Shown here: positions 6,378-15,559 of the stretch, piece after piece
Numbering within the stretch: the stretch's first letter is position 1
Layout: each line of letters begins with the position of its first letter
Source: a virus
Direction: 5' to 3' (one strand)
DNA length: 22,377 bases
IMG/VR virus record: IMGVR_UViG_3300020185_000285
Location: 1 to 22,377 of that record
Notes under the pieces: model-generated
The model's input: the letters and a program-made list of their open reading frames with translations, nothing else
What the model was told of the DNA's origin: nothing
Database searches by the model: none
Made by a program: the position numbers and the translations under genes

Positions 6378-6865
6378 GGCCGTACAATTTTGATGTGATC
6401 AAGTCCAGTGTTTCGAACATCTGAGTGAAGCCAAGTCTTAGCAATAGCAGGATCCTCGAGAGTAGTCAATCCTTTTTGCATGAACAATTCTTTGTACTCA
6501 TTGATGATTTTCTGGACTTCAATGTAGTCGGCTTCGTACCTCGTTCCGTTCTTGATAATGATGTCACAATCGAAAGCTCTTCCATATCTGTGTTGACTCT
6601 CTGAGTTTGGCCTTTTGCTGAACTGACCTTCATTGTACTGCTGTGGTTCTCTGTAACCTCTACCGATGTAGCTTCCACCTGTGTGCCAGTTGTTGATCAC
6701 AATGAAAACATCATCAGCTTGATAGTGCATCGTAAAAAACTCCTTGTAGAATTGAGCCAAAGAGAATAATTTAGGATCGACAAACCAAAGAGATTTTGTA
6801 CCCCACTTCGCCCAAGTGTCTTTCGAAACAAACTCTTGAAGGCAAAAATTTTCAGCGACTTTCAT
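6374..6865 (-). CDS. endolysin, M15-family peptidase (D-Ala carboxypeptidase-like)
   Basis: A 163-aa protein with the zinc-binding pattern of M15 peptidases. ESQHRYGRAFDCD supplies H92 and D99 (the SxHxxGxAxD motif), and TWLHSDVR supplies H147, with D149 beside it. GRGYREP near 69-74 fits the conserved arginine region. It has no signal peptide, so holin-dependent release is expected. It would cut peptide cross-links in host peptidoglycan. It overlaps the upstream membrane gene and the downstream holin-like gene by 4 nt each. Its length equals that of a single catalytic domain, and I see no separate cell-wall-binding domain. Confidence 0.85.
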   Translation of the reverse strand: MKVAENFCLQEFVSKDTWAKWGTKSLWFVDPKLFSLAQFYKEFFTMHYQADDVFIVINNWHTGGSYIGRGYREPQQYNEGQFSKRPNSESQHRYGRAFDCDIIIKNGTRYEADYIEVQKIINEYKELFMQKGLTTLEDPAIAKTWLHSDVRNTGLDHIKIVRP

Positions 6866-7215
6866 TTTTTTGGTTTTAGGTCATACATCTTGTAGAACTC
6901 CTGAATATTCTTTTGCTCTTGAAGTTTATAAATGACATCTTCCTTTCTGTCGTTCTCATAGCGTACAAGAAACTCATTGAAGTCGTTTGATAATCTTGTC
7001 AAGGCTTGCTCTTGCATACCAAGAATTTTAATAGCTTCAATCCTAGTCGGCTCAATTCCTTCACGATACTCTTCCACGCTTCGCAATCGAACTTCAACAG
7101 CGCCAACCCATGATCCGAGCATGACGAAGCCAACCATCAAACCGACTACGATTTGAACAATGTTGATTCTGTCGTGCCATTTCTTTTCCAACGTCAATTC
7201 GTCTTGTTGTGTCAT
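6862..7215 (-). CDS. single-pass membrane protein of the lysis cassette
   Basis: A 117-aa protein with a charged N-terminus (MTQQDELTLEKKWHDRINI), one membrane segment (VQIVVGLMVGFVMLGSWVGAV, about 20-40) and a coiled-coil C-terminal region (RLRSVEEYREG...LQEQKNIQEFYKMY). ATGA overlaps join it to the upstream tail gene and the downstream endolysin. The layout recalls small phage membrane proteins of the XhlA type that assist holins, but no sequence signature fixes this. It could also be a virion-associated or superinfection-exclusion protein. Confidence 0.6.
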   Translation of the reverse strand: MTQQDELTLEKKWHDRINIVQIVVGLMVGFVMLGSWVGAVEVRLRSVEEYREGIEPTRIEAIKILGMQEQALTRLSNDFNEFLVRYENDRKEDVIYKLQEQKNIQEFYKMYDLKPKK

Positions 7216-8120
7216 GAGTATAATTTTCTTCGGTTCGAGAACCGGTCTTTGAACGTAAGTTGAATTGATGGCTTCGTGTTTACTCCTTGATAGTTTGGTT
7301 CGTAAGCTCCCGAGATTTCGACAGACTTATCGATATAGCTTCCAGAGTTGTTCCAAGAATTATAATCAGTAATCAATATTTCGTCTGCTTGTAAAATGTC
7401 GTAGATGATAACATCATGCACTTCAATTGGCAATCCTCTCAGAATCATTGTGTAATCTTCGGAGTATGTTTTTGAAACTGAATCTTCAAAGCCGTTCTCG
7501 TATCTTCTTGACTCTGTTTCAAAGCCTCCTTTTTTGTAGCCAAAAATTCCGTTGCAGATTCTAATCTGATTCCACCACTCTAAGCCTGCAAAATCGCGAG
7601 TATCTTGAGAATGTCTATCTCCGATAACAGAATCCCAAAGCCATTCGATTCTTACACTATTGTCAACAGCATATTGAGAAAAAGATTCTAAGCAGTAAGA
7701 ATCTGAATAAATCGCTGTTGATGTCAAGTCAAATTTGACTCTATATTTTCCAGTGTCAAAAGCCGTAAGAACTTCAACCCAGTTTATTCTATATCCAACG
7801 AGATCGTTGTTGCCTTTAGACTTAAAGCCTAAAGCATAAAAAGTTCCGTAGGTATCATCAACAAGTGCAGCTTTAGTTGTCCAGGCTCCGTTCTCGTATT
7901 TCTCAAGCTCCATATTTACAGAGCCATAAGATTTGGGAATGATTTTTAAGAATCTAGTCCAATCGTTTCGATAGTTGTCTGAATTTGAAGGATCAGCAAA
8001 GACACATAGATTGTAGCAACATCTTTCGAAAGGGTTATCATTCAGTGGGAGAGTGATGATTTCCCTGATTCCGTCCATCACTAAGACATTTTTCTTTTGA
8101 ATCTCTCCCCACTTGCTCAT
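7212..8120 (-). CDS. putative tail-tip / virion protein (302 aa)
   Basis: A beta-rich soluble protein with many aromatic residues (GFKSKGNNDLVGYRINWVEV, GLEWWNQIRICNGIFGYKKG), no signal peptide and no membrane segment. It is the last of the tail genes, between the 783-aa protein and the lysis cassette, with a 17-nt gap upstream. This is a common place for receptor-binding or tail-fiber components in Bacteroidetes siphophages. I recognise no domain, so the tail assignment rests on position and composition. The next gene starts inside its stop (ATGA). Confidence 0.5.
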   Translation of the reverse strand: MSKWGEIQKKNVLVMDGIREIITLPLNDNPFERCCYNLCVFADPSNSDNYRNDWTRFLKIIPKSYGSVNMELEKYENGAWTTKAALVDDTYGTFYALGFKSKGNNDLVGYRINWVEVLTAFDTGKYRVKFDLTSTAIYSDSYCLESFSQYAVDNSVRIEWLWDSVIGDRHSQDTRDFAGLEWWNQIRICNGIFGYKKGGFETESRRYENGFEDSVSKTYSEDYTMILRGLPIEVHDVIIYDILQADEILITDYNSWNNSGSYIDKSVEISGAYEPNYQGVNTKPSIQLTFKDRFSNRRKLYS

Positions 8121-8137
8121 GTTGCAAAAATATAGAA

Positions 8138-10489
8138 TTAAATCGTACTTGAATCTTGCCCGAGTCTTGCTGAGATTGTAAACTCTTCAACTCCGTCTGG
8201 TAGTTCTGAAGCTTGAACAGTACATTCAAGTCTTATGACATTTCCGCTAGGATTTGAGATTGTAACCTTACCACCCGTGCCTGATAAGAAAGAAAGAGAG
8301 CTTCTATTGTATTCGCTCGAAGCGGAGTCGTTTGCGATGTATGTTCCAACCTCTTTTGGTATTACTCTAATCAAGCCCCAAAGATCTCCGACTGCTGGAG
8401 CTGCTGTAAGATGTTCGAACTCTGCTCTGATAGTTGTATCTATCCCAGTTGATTTTGATTTGATGTAAGGAGTTCCACCAACATCGAGAAGAGTTGCTCC
8501 GTCATAGCATTCAATCGTTTCATTTATCCAATCAGTATTCGAGAGATAATCATTGAGAGTTATGTCGACGGCTTTATCGATTGTCTTTGTCGTGTTCTCA
8601 ACTGTTACATCAGCAGAGAGCCTGTATTTCAACGACCAACCAGAGAGCTGAGAGAGCCGATACCAGTTTTGATTGTAGCCGTTGAACTCTTCTGTGATGT
8701 CAAGAAAGTCTCCAGGCAGTGTAGAGAGAAACAACTGCTCCCAATATTCCCAACGAATCAAGAACGGATGCTGTAAATAGTAGCCATAAGAAGAGCCTGA
8801 ATCCGTTGAAGTATCTCGAATTGCTTTATATTTTGACCTTATCTCAGTAGACAAAACAGCGAAAGGTGTGTCAGGAGTTTCATTTATAAAGCGTACATCT
8901 CCAATAATAGGTGCGCCAGTTAAATCAAATTCAATCTGATCAAGAATCACATCATCTTCACCAGTTTTTTCAAGATACACTTCACCTCTCATAGTATCTA
9001 TCTGAGCGTCTAAGCTTGAGCGATCCAAAAGAATAGCGGAATACCCAACTATTTCATCTTCAGGCGTAAACTCTGGAGATGTCACTGGACTTGTAAAGTC
9101 ATTCTGATCATGAAAGAAAAGCTCTGGAGTGCAGGTTATTATCGTGTCAGGAATATCAATCTTTATTTCATCAATATCGACAAACATTAAAGTATAATTG
9201 GCCAATTCAGCTGAAAGAGCGTTGCCTACTGCATAAGCTGCAATCATGAAACGCTTATCATTTAGAGCGTCTATAACAGCTTGAGTAGATGTTCCAAAGT
9301 CCATATCAAATTGGACTGTGACTAGGCTCGCGCCTGAAGTTACTGTCAAGTTTGTAATAGCTTGAAAGCCAGTTCCGTTTTGTATTCCGTTAATTGCTGC
9401 AGCTCCTTCTTGCTGGTTTGCTCTGTCAAAGCAGAAATTGCTTGACATGAACTCATCTTTGTTCTGATACTGTGAAGCGTCTTCTGGCAACATGATAAAA
9501 TTGACACAAACAAATTCAGCGTCTCCATTAGTGTTGTCGGCAGTGTTCACGACATCAAAGCTCACATTGACTACTGAGTCTTTGACAATTCCTAGACTAT
9601 TGGAATAAACCAAATTGTCGATTTCATATTCGGCATCTCCACCGTTGTACTCTTCACCTTCCCATCCAGTGTTTCCAATCTTTTTATCGAAGACACCTTC
9701 TTGATAAACATTCGGATCTTGAAGAGTTCTTAAAGCTCGAATCCTAAAAACGTATTTCAAAGCGTTTATCAGCCTAAAATACTTTGGCGCAAGACGTGGC
9801 GAATTAAGCAAATCAGTAATCTGAGGAGCTAAGAACATTGGATGAATAATAAACGTCTGACTTAGCATGAACTTATAGCGATAATTTATGCGATCATCAC
9901 CAAGAGTTGTGTTCGAAACTAGAACGTCATCCAAGCCTGTGATTCCAAGCTGCCAATCTTTTTTACCTAGCGGATTCATTAAGATAGGAGTCGCACCGAT
10001 AGGGTCTGCACCATATTCGTAACGCATTAAAGAGCCGTCAACTTTTGAGTTAAAGTTGGTAGCTTCTGCGTTTTCAATAAGGCCGTAGTCGAGAATGATT
10101 CCTTTAGACTCTTGAACCAAGTGAATCTTTCCACTATTCTCAAGCGTTGAAGTCATTCCGAATCCAGTGATTCGAATCTCATAATCACTTGGCTTTTCTG
10201 TAATCACATAAAGATTTGAATCGTTTGTTCCTGCGTTAGAGCCTACAACCGCAAGAGAGTCTCCAACATTGAAGTCAGTAGCAAAAGGCCAAGTTGCAGT
10301 AATCCAGTCCGTGGTAGTCATGCCAGGGTCACCGAAATACACTTCGTCAGTAGTGTTCATTTCAACCCAAGTTTCAACACGAATTTCAATGTTGACTTCG
10401 ATCTTCTGGAACATATTACCTTTGAGATAGTCAATATTTCCACTGACGTTCTCCTCGTTTATCTCAAGACTCTCTAACCAGACTGGCAT
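8138..10489 (-). CDS. large tail-tip / fiber-like protein (783 aa)
   Basis: A long protein rich in beta, Asp, Asn, Thr and Ser, typical of tail-tip and fiber proteins. The N-terminal ~260 residues carry the stretch RYEYGADPIGATPILMNPLG and then LGITGLDDVLVS. A middle region has Ig- or carbohydrate-module-like segments (SVVNVSFDVVNTADN, VTSGASLVTVQFDMDF). The C-terminus (VTISNPSGNVIRLECTVQ) also looks like a beta sandwich. Its position behind the tape measure and hub-like proteins suggests a baseplate or receptor-binding role. Its start overlaps the end of the 75-aa gene by 26 nt. No catalytic motif is evident. Confidence 0.6.
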   Translation of the reverse strand: MPVWLESLEINEENVSGNIDYLKGNMFQKIEVNIEIRVETWVEMNTTDEVYFGDPGMTTTDWITATWPFATDFNVGDSLAVVGSNAGTNDSNLYVITEKPSDYEIRITGFGMTSTLENSGKIHLVQESKGIILDYGLIENAEATNFNSKVDGSLMRYEYGADPIGATPILMNPLGKKDWQLGITGLDDVLVSNTTLGDDRINYRYKFMLSQTFIIHPMFLAPQITDLLNSPRLAPKYFRLINALKYVFRIRALRTLQDPNVYQEGVFDKKIGNTGWEGEEYNGGDAEYEIDNLVYSNSLGIVKDSVVNVSFDVVNTADNTNGDAEFVCVNFIMLPEDASQYQNKDEFMSSNFCFDRANQQEGAAAINGIQNGTGFQAITNLTVTSGASLVTVQFDMDFGTSTQAVIDALNDKRFMIAAYAVGNALSAELANYTLMFVDIDEIKIDIPDTIITCTPELFFHDQNDFTSPVTSPEFTPEDEIVGYSAILLDRSSLDAQIDTMRGEVYLEKTGEDDVILDQIEFDLTGAPIIGDVRFINETPDTPFAVLSTEIRSKYKAIRDTSTDSGSSYGYYLQHPFLIRWEYWEQLFLSTLPGDFLDITEEFNGYNQNWYRLSQLSGWSLKYRLSADVTVENTTKTIDKAVDITLNDYLSNTDWINETIECYDGATLLDVGGTPYIKSKSTGIDTTIRAEFEHLTAAPAVGDLWGLIRVIPKEVGTYIANDSASSEYNRSSLSFLSGTGGKVTISNPSGNVIRLECTVQASELPDGVEEFTISARLGQDSSTI

Positions 10490-10691
10490 ATTTATCTCTT
10501 AATTTTTTAACTTTTTCATGGATTTCGATTTCTCCTTCCATAATTTTAGCATACTGCTGAAGATCTTCATCTGTTTTAGGCTTCAAGTCTTTTGTCAAGC
10601 TCTCAAGAACTTTTGGAGCAGCTTTCAAAAACTCCATAGAGCCTTGCAAACCTTCTCTTATTTTTTTTATATCATCTTCCAATTGGCTCAA
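10464..10691 (-). CDS. small coiled-coil protein, probable TTG start
   Basis: A 75-aa helical protein (SQLEDDIKKIREGLQGSMEF...KKLRDKYASLVRES) with heptad-like charge spacing. The chosen start is TTG 10691, because it is preceded by a Shine-Dalgarno-like AGGTGATCC and creates a 20-nt overlap with the hub-like gene. The first in-frame ATG is 51 nt downstream (10640). Its end overlaps the 783-aa gene by 26 nt. It may be a chaperone or a small structural helix bundle linking the two large tail proteins. No family is recognised. Confidence 0.5.
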   Translation of the reverse strand: MSQLEDDIKKIREGLQGSMEFLKAAPKVLESLTKDLKPKTDEDLQQYAKIMEGEIEIHEKVKKLRDKYASLVRES

Positions 10692-12528
10692 GGATCACCT
10701 GTTTTAAATTGTTAGTAAAAAGCTTTCTTTGGCGTACTACAAAAGTAGCTAATCTCGTGAAAGGATTCCAATTGCAAGATACTACTTCAACAATTTCACC
10801 TGAAGGTAGCTTGACGGCTCTATCTTCAATAACGTTTTTAACGTCTGTAAGATTCATCTCTACTTGATCATATTCAAATTCATATCGCTGTGCTGAGTTT
10901 GCAGTAGGAGCAAAAGTATTCGAAATGTGAAACTCGTTGAAGAGATTAAGAGCGGTCAACTTAGTATCGTTCAAAGCGGATATTTTATTGAGCTTATAAT
11001 TTGAGTTCACATCAAGAAGAACCAACTTTGGAACAGTGATCATATCTGTATCAAGAAGCATCATTCCTGTTCTATTGTCGATAATATTTCCAAGTTGTGG
11101 ATCTATTAACTTTGGAACTGGCTCTAGATCTGCTTTGATTTTTATACCTATTACAGCAAGAGCTTTCTTGATTTTGTTGATTGTCTTTATCGCTTTGTTA
11201 ACTATATCAAGAACACCATTAGCGAGTGAAATAAGAATACTGATATTAACACCCAACACATCAAGCAAAGCATCGGCAATCTTTTCAGGAGTAGTCAGTT
11301 TTTCTTTTCTAATCGCTCGAGCAAACGGACTTTGAACTTGGTTGAGATTCTTGAGAAGCTTTAAAGTAGGATCTGTTGAAACTTTCAAATCAAGAATCGC
11401 TTGCATATTATTCCCCCTCCAGTTGTTTATCGTTTGCTTCTCAACTGAATCGTATGAGAATGAAATCAAATAGCTTGAAACAACTTCTTCAGCGTTCGTC
11501 TTCCAATTCTCAACATCGTATTGAGGAAGCTTGAATCTCGCTGTTGTCAACTTCTTATTTCTCTTGTCAATAGAAAGCTGCTTTCCATTGATTACAACCT
11601 TAGCATTGAACGTATCTTTGATTGCTCGAAGTAAGTCTCCAAATGTGCCTTGGAAATATCCGTTTTGCTCCGTTGTATTTGGAGCAAAGAAGCCCAAGAT
11701 TCTATTATCTTCAACATCTTCTGGATTTGAAAAGCTCTCTGGAATAATATGCAGCTTTGACCAAGTAGACTCAAAAAGAAAGTCGCTCGTGTATGTGAGC
11801 CCTTTAAAGTCGCAAGCAATCTCAATCAATCTATTGACTGACATTGCTGGCTTGTACTTTATCCTTTGAATGATAAGCGCAATAAGATCAAGAAGTAAAT
11901 CCACTACTGTAACAAGAAGCAGAACAGCGTAAATAATTTCAAAAATCAAATCTATTGCTCCACCTGGGGCTTCAACAACTGTTGCAATATTAGCAAGTTT
12001 TGGTTCTAATGACTTATACACTTTCACTATTTCATTAGAGCAGAAAACGATCGTGACAGTAGTGATCATTGCATCTGAGTAATTTGGAACACTGCTCACA
12101 ACATAAGGAACAAACACGAAGTCTGAATCTTTGATTTTATCAATTTCACGCAAGTAATCAAACGTGAAGCTATCAGCTATATCATTAAGCCAATCAATTT
12201 TTGCGACTGGTGTGCTATCAGCAACGACTTGATTTCTACCCCAATTAGCAGTTGATAAGTCAATGTAACCATCAAATAAATCAAGCGAGCTTCCATTTTC
12301 TTGAAGTGTGATCTTGTGCGGGACTCCTTCAAAGACTCCAGCTCCTCCACTCATGCCAAGATTAAAGTAGTCAAGCAAATCTTGAGCTTCTTTATCTACC
12401 CACTCAAAGGCCGCTATGTTGACTTGCCTATCTGTGCTGTCATTGTCGAAGTTTATCTCAATTGAAAGCTCTTGATGATTCTTAGGAACTTGAACAGACT
12501 TGCCGTTTATCTTATGCAGTTGCTTCAT
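10672..12528 (-). CDS. tail hub / baseplate-like protein with internal hydrophobic segment (618 aa)
   Basis: It directly follows the tape measure gene (ATGA overlap), the place of distal-tail or tail-hub proteins in siphophages. The N-terminus (LSIEINFDNDSTDRQVNIAAFEWVDK) and the C-terminal third (YEFEYDQVEMNLTDVKNVIE...FVVRQRKLFT) are beta-rich. Residues about 191-221 (AIDLIFEIIYAVLLLVTVVD then LLLDLIALII) form a strongly hydrophobic stretch long enough to cross a membrane. A second amphipathic region lies near 425-470 (LGVNISILISLANGVLDIV). Such segments are unusual in a soluble tail protein and may insert into the host membrane during DNA entry. The hub assignment is by position. Confidence 0.6.
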   Translation of the reverse strand: MKQLHKINGKSVQVPKNHQELSIEINFDNDSTDRQVNIAAFEWVDKEAQDLLDYFNLGMSGGAGVFEGVPHKITLQENGSSLDLFDGYIDLSTANWGRNQVVADSTPVAKIDWLNDIADSFTFDYLREIDKIKDSDFVFVPYVVSSVPNYSDAMITTVTIVFCSNEIVKVYKSLEPKLANIATVVEAPGGAIDLIFEIIYAVLLLVTVVDLLLDLIALIIQRIKYKPAMSVNRLIEIACDFKGLTYTSDFLFESTWSKLHIIPESFSNPEDVEDNRILGFFAPNTTEQNGYFQGTFGDLLRAIKDTFNAKVVINGKQLSIDKRNKKLTTARFKLPQYDVENWKTNAEEVVSSYLISFSYDSVEKQTINNWRGNNMQAILDLKVSTDPTLKLLKNLNQVQSPFARAIRKEKLTTPEKIADALLDVLGVNISILISLANGVLDIVNKAIKTINKIKKALAVIGIKIKADLEPVPKLIDPQLGNIIDNRTGMMLLDTDMITVPKLVLLDVNSNYKLNKISALNDTKLTALNLFNEFHISNTFAPTANSAQRYEFEYDQVEMNLTDVKNVIEDRAVKLPSGEIVEVVSCNWNPFTRLATFVVRQRKLFTNNLKQVILEPIGR

Positions 12529-15056
12529 ATTCTTCTCGGCTTCCTTTTATGCACTATTGTTTTCTTAATACCATCTTCAATTCTCTTATCGATCATCTGT
12601 CCGAGCTTGTCAACGTCGATCACTTGTCCGGAAGAGCTGACTGCTTTTCGAACCGAACGAAGCTCGTTCACGATATTCGTATCATTCAAAGCGTTGACTT
12701 GGTATTCTCCTTTTCGATGAGCTTCTGCCATAGCAACAAGATCTTCATTGCTCATGTTCCCAATTCTTTTGTTATCAGAGGTTTTGATCACTCGCTCACC
12801 TTTATGCACACCAATCAAATAGTCATCTCTTCCAGTGTTTCTCCACTTAGTTGCGTTATCGTCACCAACTGACTCTGTTCCTTCGTAGAATAAGCCTGAA
12901 ACAGTTTCAGCTATTGCTACTTGAGCTAGTGCTTTTCCTGCTGCTGTATTTGGATTCTCTTTTAAGTACTCTGTGAAAGCTGTCAAATATGCGAGAGTCT
13001 TCTGACGCCTCTCCTGTTTCTTTGCCTCTCTATCTCTTTGAGCCTCAAGTTCTGCGGCTTTCTTCTGCTCAAAAGCAAGTGTGTTTGCTAATCCACGATC
13101 GGCTAAGTCTTGTTGTCTCGCTAAATCTTCTTTGGCGTACCCAATTTCACGAACAATCTGTTCTTGCCTCAGAGTGCTTCGCCTGTTCATTGCTTCCTCA
13201 AAAATTGACGTCAATCGCTTTGCTTGTTCAATTGCTGCGTTTAGCTCTTCTTGACGCTTATTCTTTTTCCAGTCAGCCTCTTCGCGGTTTATGTCGTTCA
13301 GGTCGTTGATGTACTTACGCTGGATGATCAACCTTTCTGCTACTGTCAGCTTCTCATTCTGAAGCTCGAACGTTCGCTGTTGCTGCAACTTCTCACGACG
13401 CAACTCAAAGACTTGTTCTGCATTTTCTTCAAATTCAGCAGTTGCAATCTGTGAATCATACACAAGTTGATCAAGCTTCTGGTAGTCATCTATCTCTTTT
13501 AGTCTCGCTTTCTCTGCAAGCTCATCTTTTTTTCTCTTTTTTTCAGCAGCCTTCTCTGCTTCTTCTTCTCGCTTTTTCTGTAATGCAGCTGCCTCTCTGT
13601 CTCGTTTAGCTTTGTCTGCATCAATTTCACGCTGAATACGTCCGACTGCCCTAATTGCTTCGGTTCTTAGCCGTTCATTTTCTCTTTCAATTCTTGAGAT
13701 TGCCAACAACTGCTGTGCCACAAGCTTCTGACGTTCCAGATTGTTCGGGTCATTTTTCAAGAGCTGCTGAAACATTTTCAACCTTTCCCTTGCAACCTTT
13801 AACTCTGCATCTTCTCTTTCCGTGAGTATGTCAACAGCATCGCTTGCAGCCTTTACCCTTTTAGAAAATGGGAGATATGTATCGTCACGCACCTGCTTTA
13901 ATTCTTCAAGTGTGTCAATTTGCTTTGCCGCAAGCGTTTCAGCTCTGATAGCTTCAATCTCTAGGTCAGCAAGTCTATTAGTTGCTAGAACCTCAATTTC
14001 ACCTCGAATAAATGACGACATGCCAAATAATTGCTCTGTGAGAAAGGCTGCTATTTTATCTAGAGGGCCGCCACCTTTACCATCAGCGCCAAGTGATTTT
14101 GCAAAATCGTTTGCAAAACCCATTTGCACAGCTTTAAGCCTTGTTGTTGCCGATGCGAAATCAAGTGCCCCTGCTGTGCTACCTAAATATAAAGCTGTTA
14201 ATCCAGACACAGCAGCTGCAACAGCCCCAATAGGTGACAACAAAGCACGGAAATTTTTCATTAAGCCGCCAAGCGACTGACCCATGAAATTTTGTTTCTC
14301 AATTGTTTTGCCAAGCCCTTTTCGATAATTACCTACAGACCGCTGAAAGTTTCCGATGGATTCATCATTTGCTTTTACCTGCTTGTCAAGCTCTGTAATT
14401 GATTTTTTTAATGAAACTCCAAAAGGTGATTTTCGTTCTTCCGCGGTGAGCTTTCTGTATGTGTCACGAAGCTTACCAAGGTGAATACTAAGTTGATCGA
14501 AAGAAGTACCTGCAGCATTTGCTTGCTTCACCTGCTGACGCATTGTAATTCCAAGCTGTTGGTTTGCAACTGTCAATTCTTTCTGTCGCTTTGAAAGAAC
14601 AGTTGACTTTTCTACATAATTGCTTGTACTTATAAGCCCTCGATCAAGCTGCTTTGTTAGATCTTTTTGCTGCTCTGCAAGCTTTTTCAACTCAAGGCGA
14701 TATCGAACAGACAGCTTGACGTTTTGTGTAAAGCTTCCGTTCACGTCGTCAACTTGCTTATTCAGCTCTTTGTTTAGAACGATTTCTTCAGCAATTGATT
14801 CGTCAAGTTGCTTTGTTGATTCTTTGACGATATTCTGCGTCTTTGCAAGTGTCTTTGATGTTTCATTCAAGTCACGCACCTGTTCTGTGTATGCCTTTAA
14901 ATCACCACCGGACTTGATTGACCCACCCTTCATGATCTGTTGTATCACTTCAAGAACCTTGATCAGTTGCTGTTCCAGATCACGACCCTCTTTAATGACA
15001 CTAATAAGCGCGTCTGGTGCAATTATGTCTGACCGTTCAATTCGGTTTTGTGCCAT
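12525..15056 (-). CDS. tape measure protein (843 aa)
   Basis: The longest gene in the window. The product is mostly helical coiled coil (for example 60-180 and 480-660), with a highly charged block (EKKRKKDELAEKARLKEID) and one hydrophobic segment near 271-300 (LLSPIGAVAAAVSGLTALYL). This is typical of tape measure proteins that span the tail lumen. The C-terminus (GRDDYLIGVHKGERVIKTSD) resembles ends seen in Bacteroidetes phage tape measures. At roughly 0.15 nm per residue it would set a tail of about 125 nm, consistent with a siphovirus. Its start overlaps the upstream gene by 20 nt and its stop overlaps the hub-like gene. Confidence 0.85.
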   Translation of the reverse strand: MAQNRIERSDIIAPDALISVIKEGRDLEQQLIKVLEVIQQIMKGGSIKSGGDLKAYTEQVRDLNETSKTLAKTQNIVKESTKQLDESIAEEIVLNKELNKQVDDVNGSFTQNVKLSVRYRLELKKLAEQQKDLTKQLDRGLISTSNYVEKSTVLSKRQKELTVANQQLGITMRQQVKQANAAGTSFDQLSIHLGKLRDTYRKLTAEERKSPFGVSLKKSITELDKQVKANDESIGNFQRSVGNYRKGLGKTIEKQNFMGQSLGGLMKNFRALLSPIGAVAAAVSGLTALYLGSTAGALDFASATTRLKAVQMGFANDFAKSLGADGKGGGPLDKIAAFLTEQLFGMSSFIRGEIEVLATNRLADLEIEAIRAETLAAKQIDTLEELKQVRDDTYLPFSKRVKAASDAVDILTEREDAELKVARERLKMFQQLLKNDPNNLERQKLVAQQLLAISRIERENERLRTEAIRAVGRIQREIDADKAKRDREAAALQKKREEEAEKAAEKKRKKDELAEKARLKEIDDYQKLDQLVYDSQIATAEFEENAEQVFELRREKLQQQRTFELQNEKLTVAERLIIQRKYINDLNDINREEADWKKNKRQEELNAAIEQAKRLTSIFEEAMNRRSTLRQEQIVREIGYAKEDLARQQDLADRGLANTLAFEQKKAAELEAQRDREAKKQERRQKTLAYLTAFTEYLKENPNTAAGKALAQVAIAETVSGLFYEGTESVGDDNATKWRNTGRDDYLIGVHKGERVIKTSDNKRIGNMSNEDLVAMAEAHRKGEYQVNALNDTNIVNELRSVRKAVSSSGQVIDVDKLGQMIDKRIEDGIKKTIVHKRKPRRI

Positions 15057-15489
15057 TTTCTTTCATCAATTGTGCGTGAATGTAATATTTGCGAACCGAC
15101 ATTTTTGAATCATCTATTGGAAATCCAAGATGAGCCTCAAGAACTGCAATGCTTTTGTGATATTTAAAAGGTTCTAGATCGCCTGACTCTTCTTGTGTGT
15201 ACAAGCTTGTCTGTTTATATTGTAAGATCGATAATGTGTCACCAACAATCAACGCTTTAAGCTTTCGCAAATATTCACGACGCTCATCGTTTACTTGCTC
15301 GATGTAGTCCTTATCTTCGGCAAGTAGATCAAACATTTCTTCTTCAATTAACGCCCATGCAGTTTGAAGATGCTCTGTTTTAATTGTGCCGTCATTCTTA
15401 CCGTCAAGAAGAAGATGAACGTCGCCTGTTTCTATGATCTTCCAGTAATTACCAATTGGTAGTGTGTCAATAGAGGTGTGCACGTTCAT
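15037..15489 (-). CDS. pre-tape-measure protein, possible tail assembly factor
   Basis: I start at ATG 15489 (MNVHTSIDTLPIGNYWKI, 150 aa); the longer reading from 15504 uses TTG and would begin inside the -7 promoter box. The protein is soluble and largely helical (LQTAWALIEEEMFDLLAEDKD...YLRKLKALIVGDTLSILQYK) and ends with SVRKYYIHAQLMKENG. It lies directly upstream of the tape measure gene with a 20-nt overlap, the position of tail assembly chaperones in many siphophages. I see no slippery heptamer in this gene. The function is inferred from position only. Confidence 0.55.
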   Translation of the reverse strand: MNVHTSIDTLPIGNYWKIIETGDVHLLLDGKNDGTIKTEHLQTAWALIEEEMFDLLAEDKDYIEQVNDERREYLRKLKALIVGDTLSILQYKQTSLYTQEESGDLEPFKYHKSIAVLEAHLGFPIDDSKMSVRKYYIHAQLMKENGTKPN

Positions 15490-15501
15490 TGCGTAAAAAT
15501 A

Positions 15502-15530
15502 CAAAATTAGAACTTAAGCAATTTATTCAA
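15502..15530 (-). promoter_or_regulatory. Bacteroidetes-type promoter upstream of the tape measure genes
   Basis: Minus-strand TTG (15528-15530), an 18-bp spacer and TAATTTTG (15502-15509) fit the TTG-N17-23-TAnnTTTG promoter pattern. It lies in the 55-nt gap behind the neck-like gene. The predicted start of transcription is within about 10 nt of ATG 15489, so the leader would be very short. Confidence 0.5.
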
Positions 15531-15559
15531 AACAAAAACCTTTACAAGTTGATATATTT

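Noticed and set aside
13822-15108. Long plus-strand ORFs opposite the tape measure gene.
   Set aside because: Serine- and leucine-rich low-complexity shadows of the coiled-coil gene on the other strand, with no start context.
12525-15500. A possible codon-use shift (more CGN arginine codons) in the tape measure region, suggesting mosaic origin.
   Set aside because: Spot checks gave a mix of AGA, AGG, CGA and CGT as in neighbouring genes; without a full count the claim is not supported.
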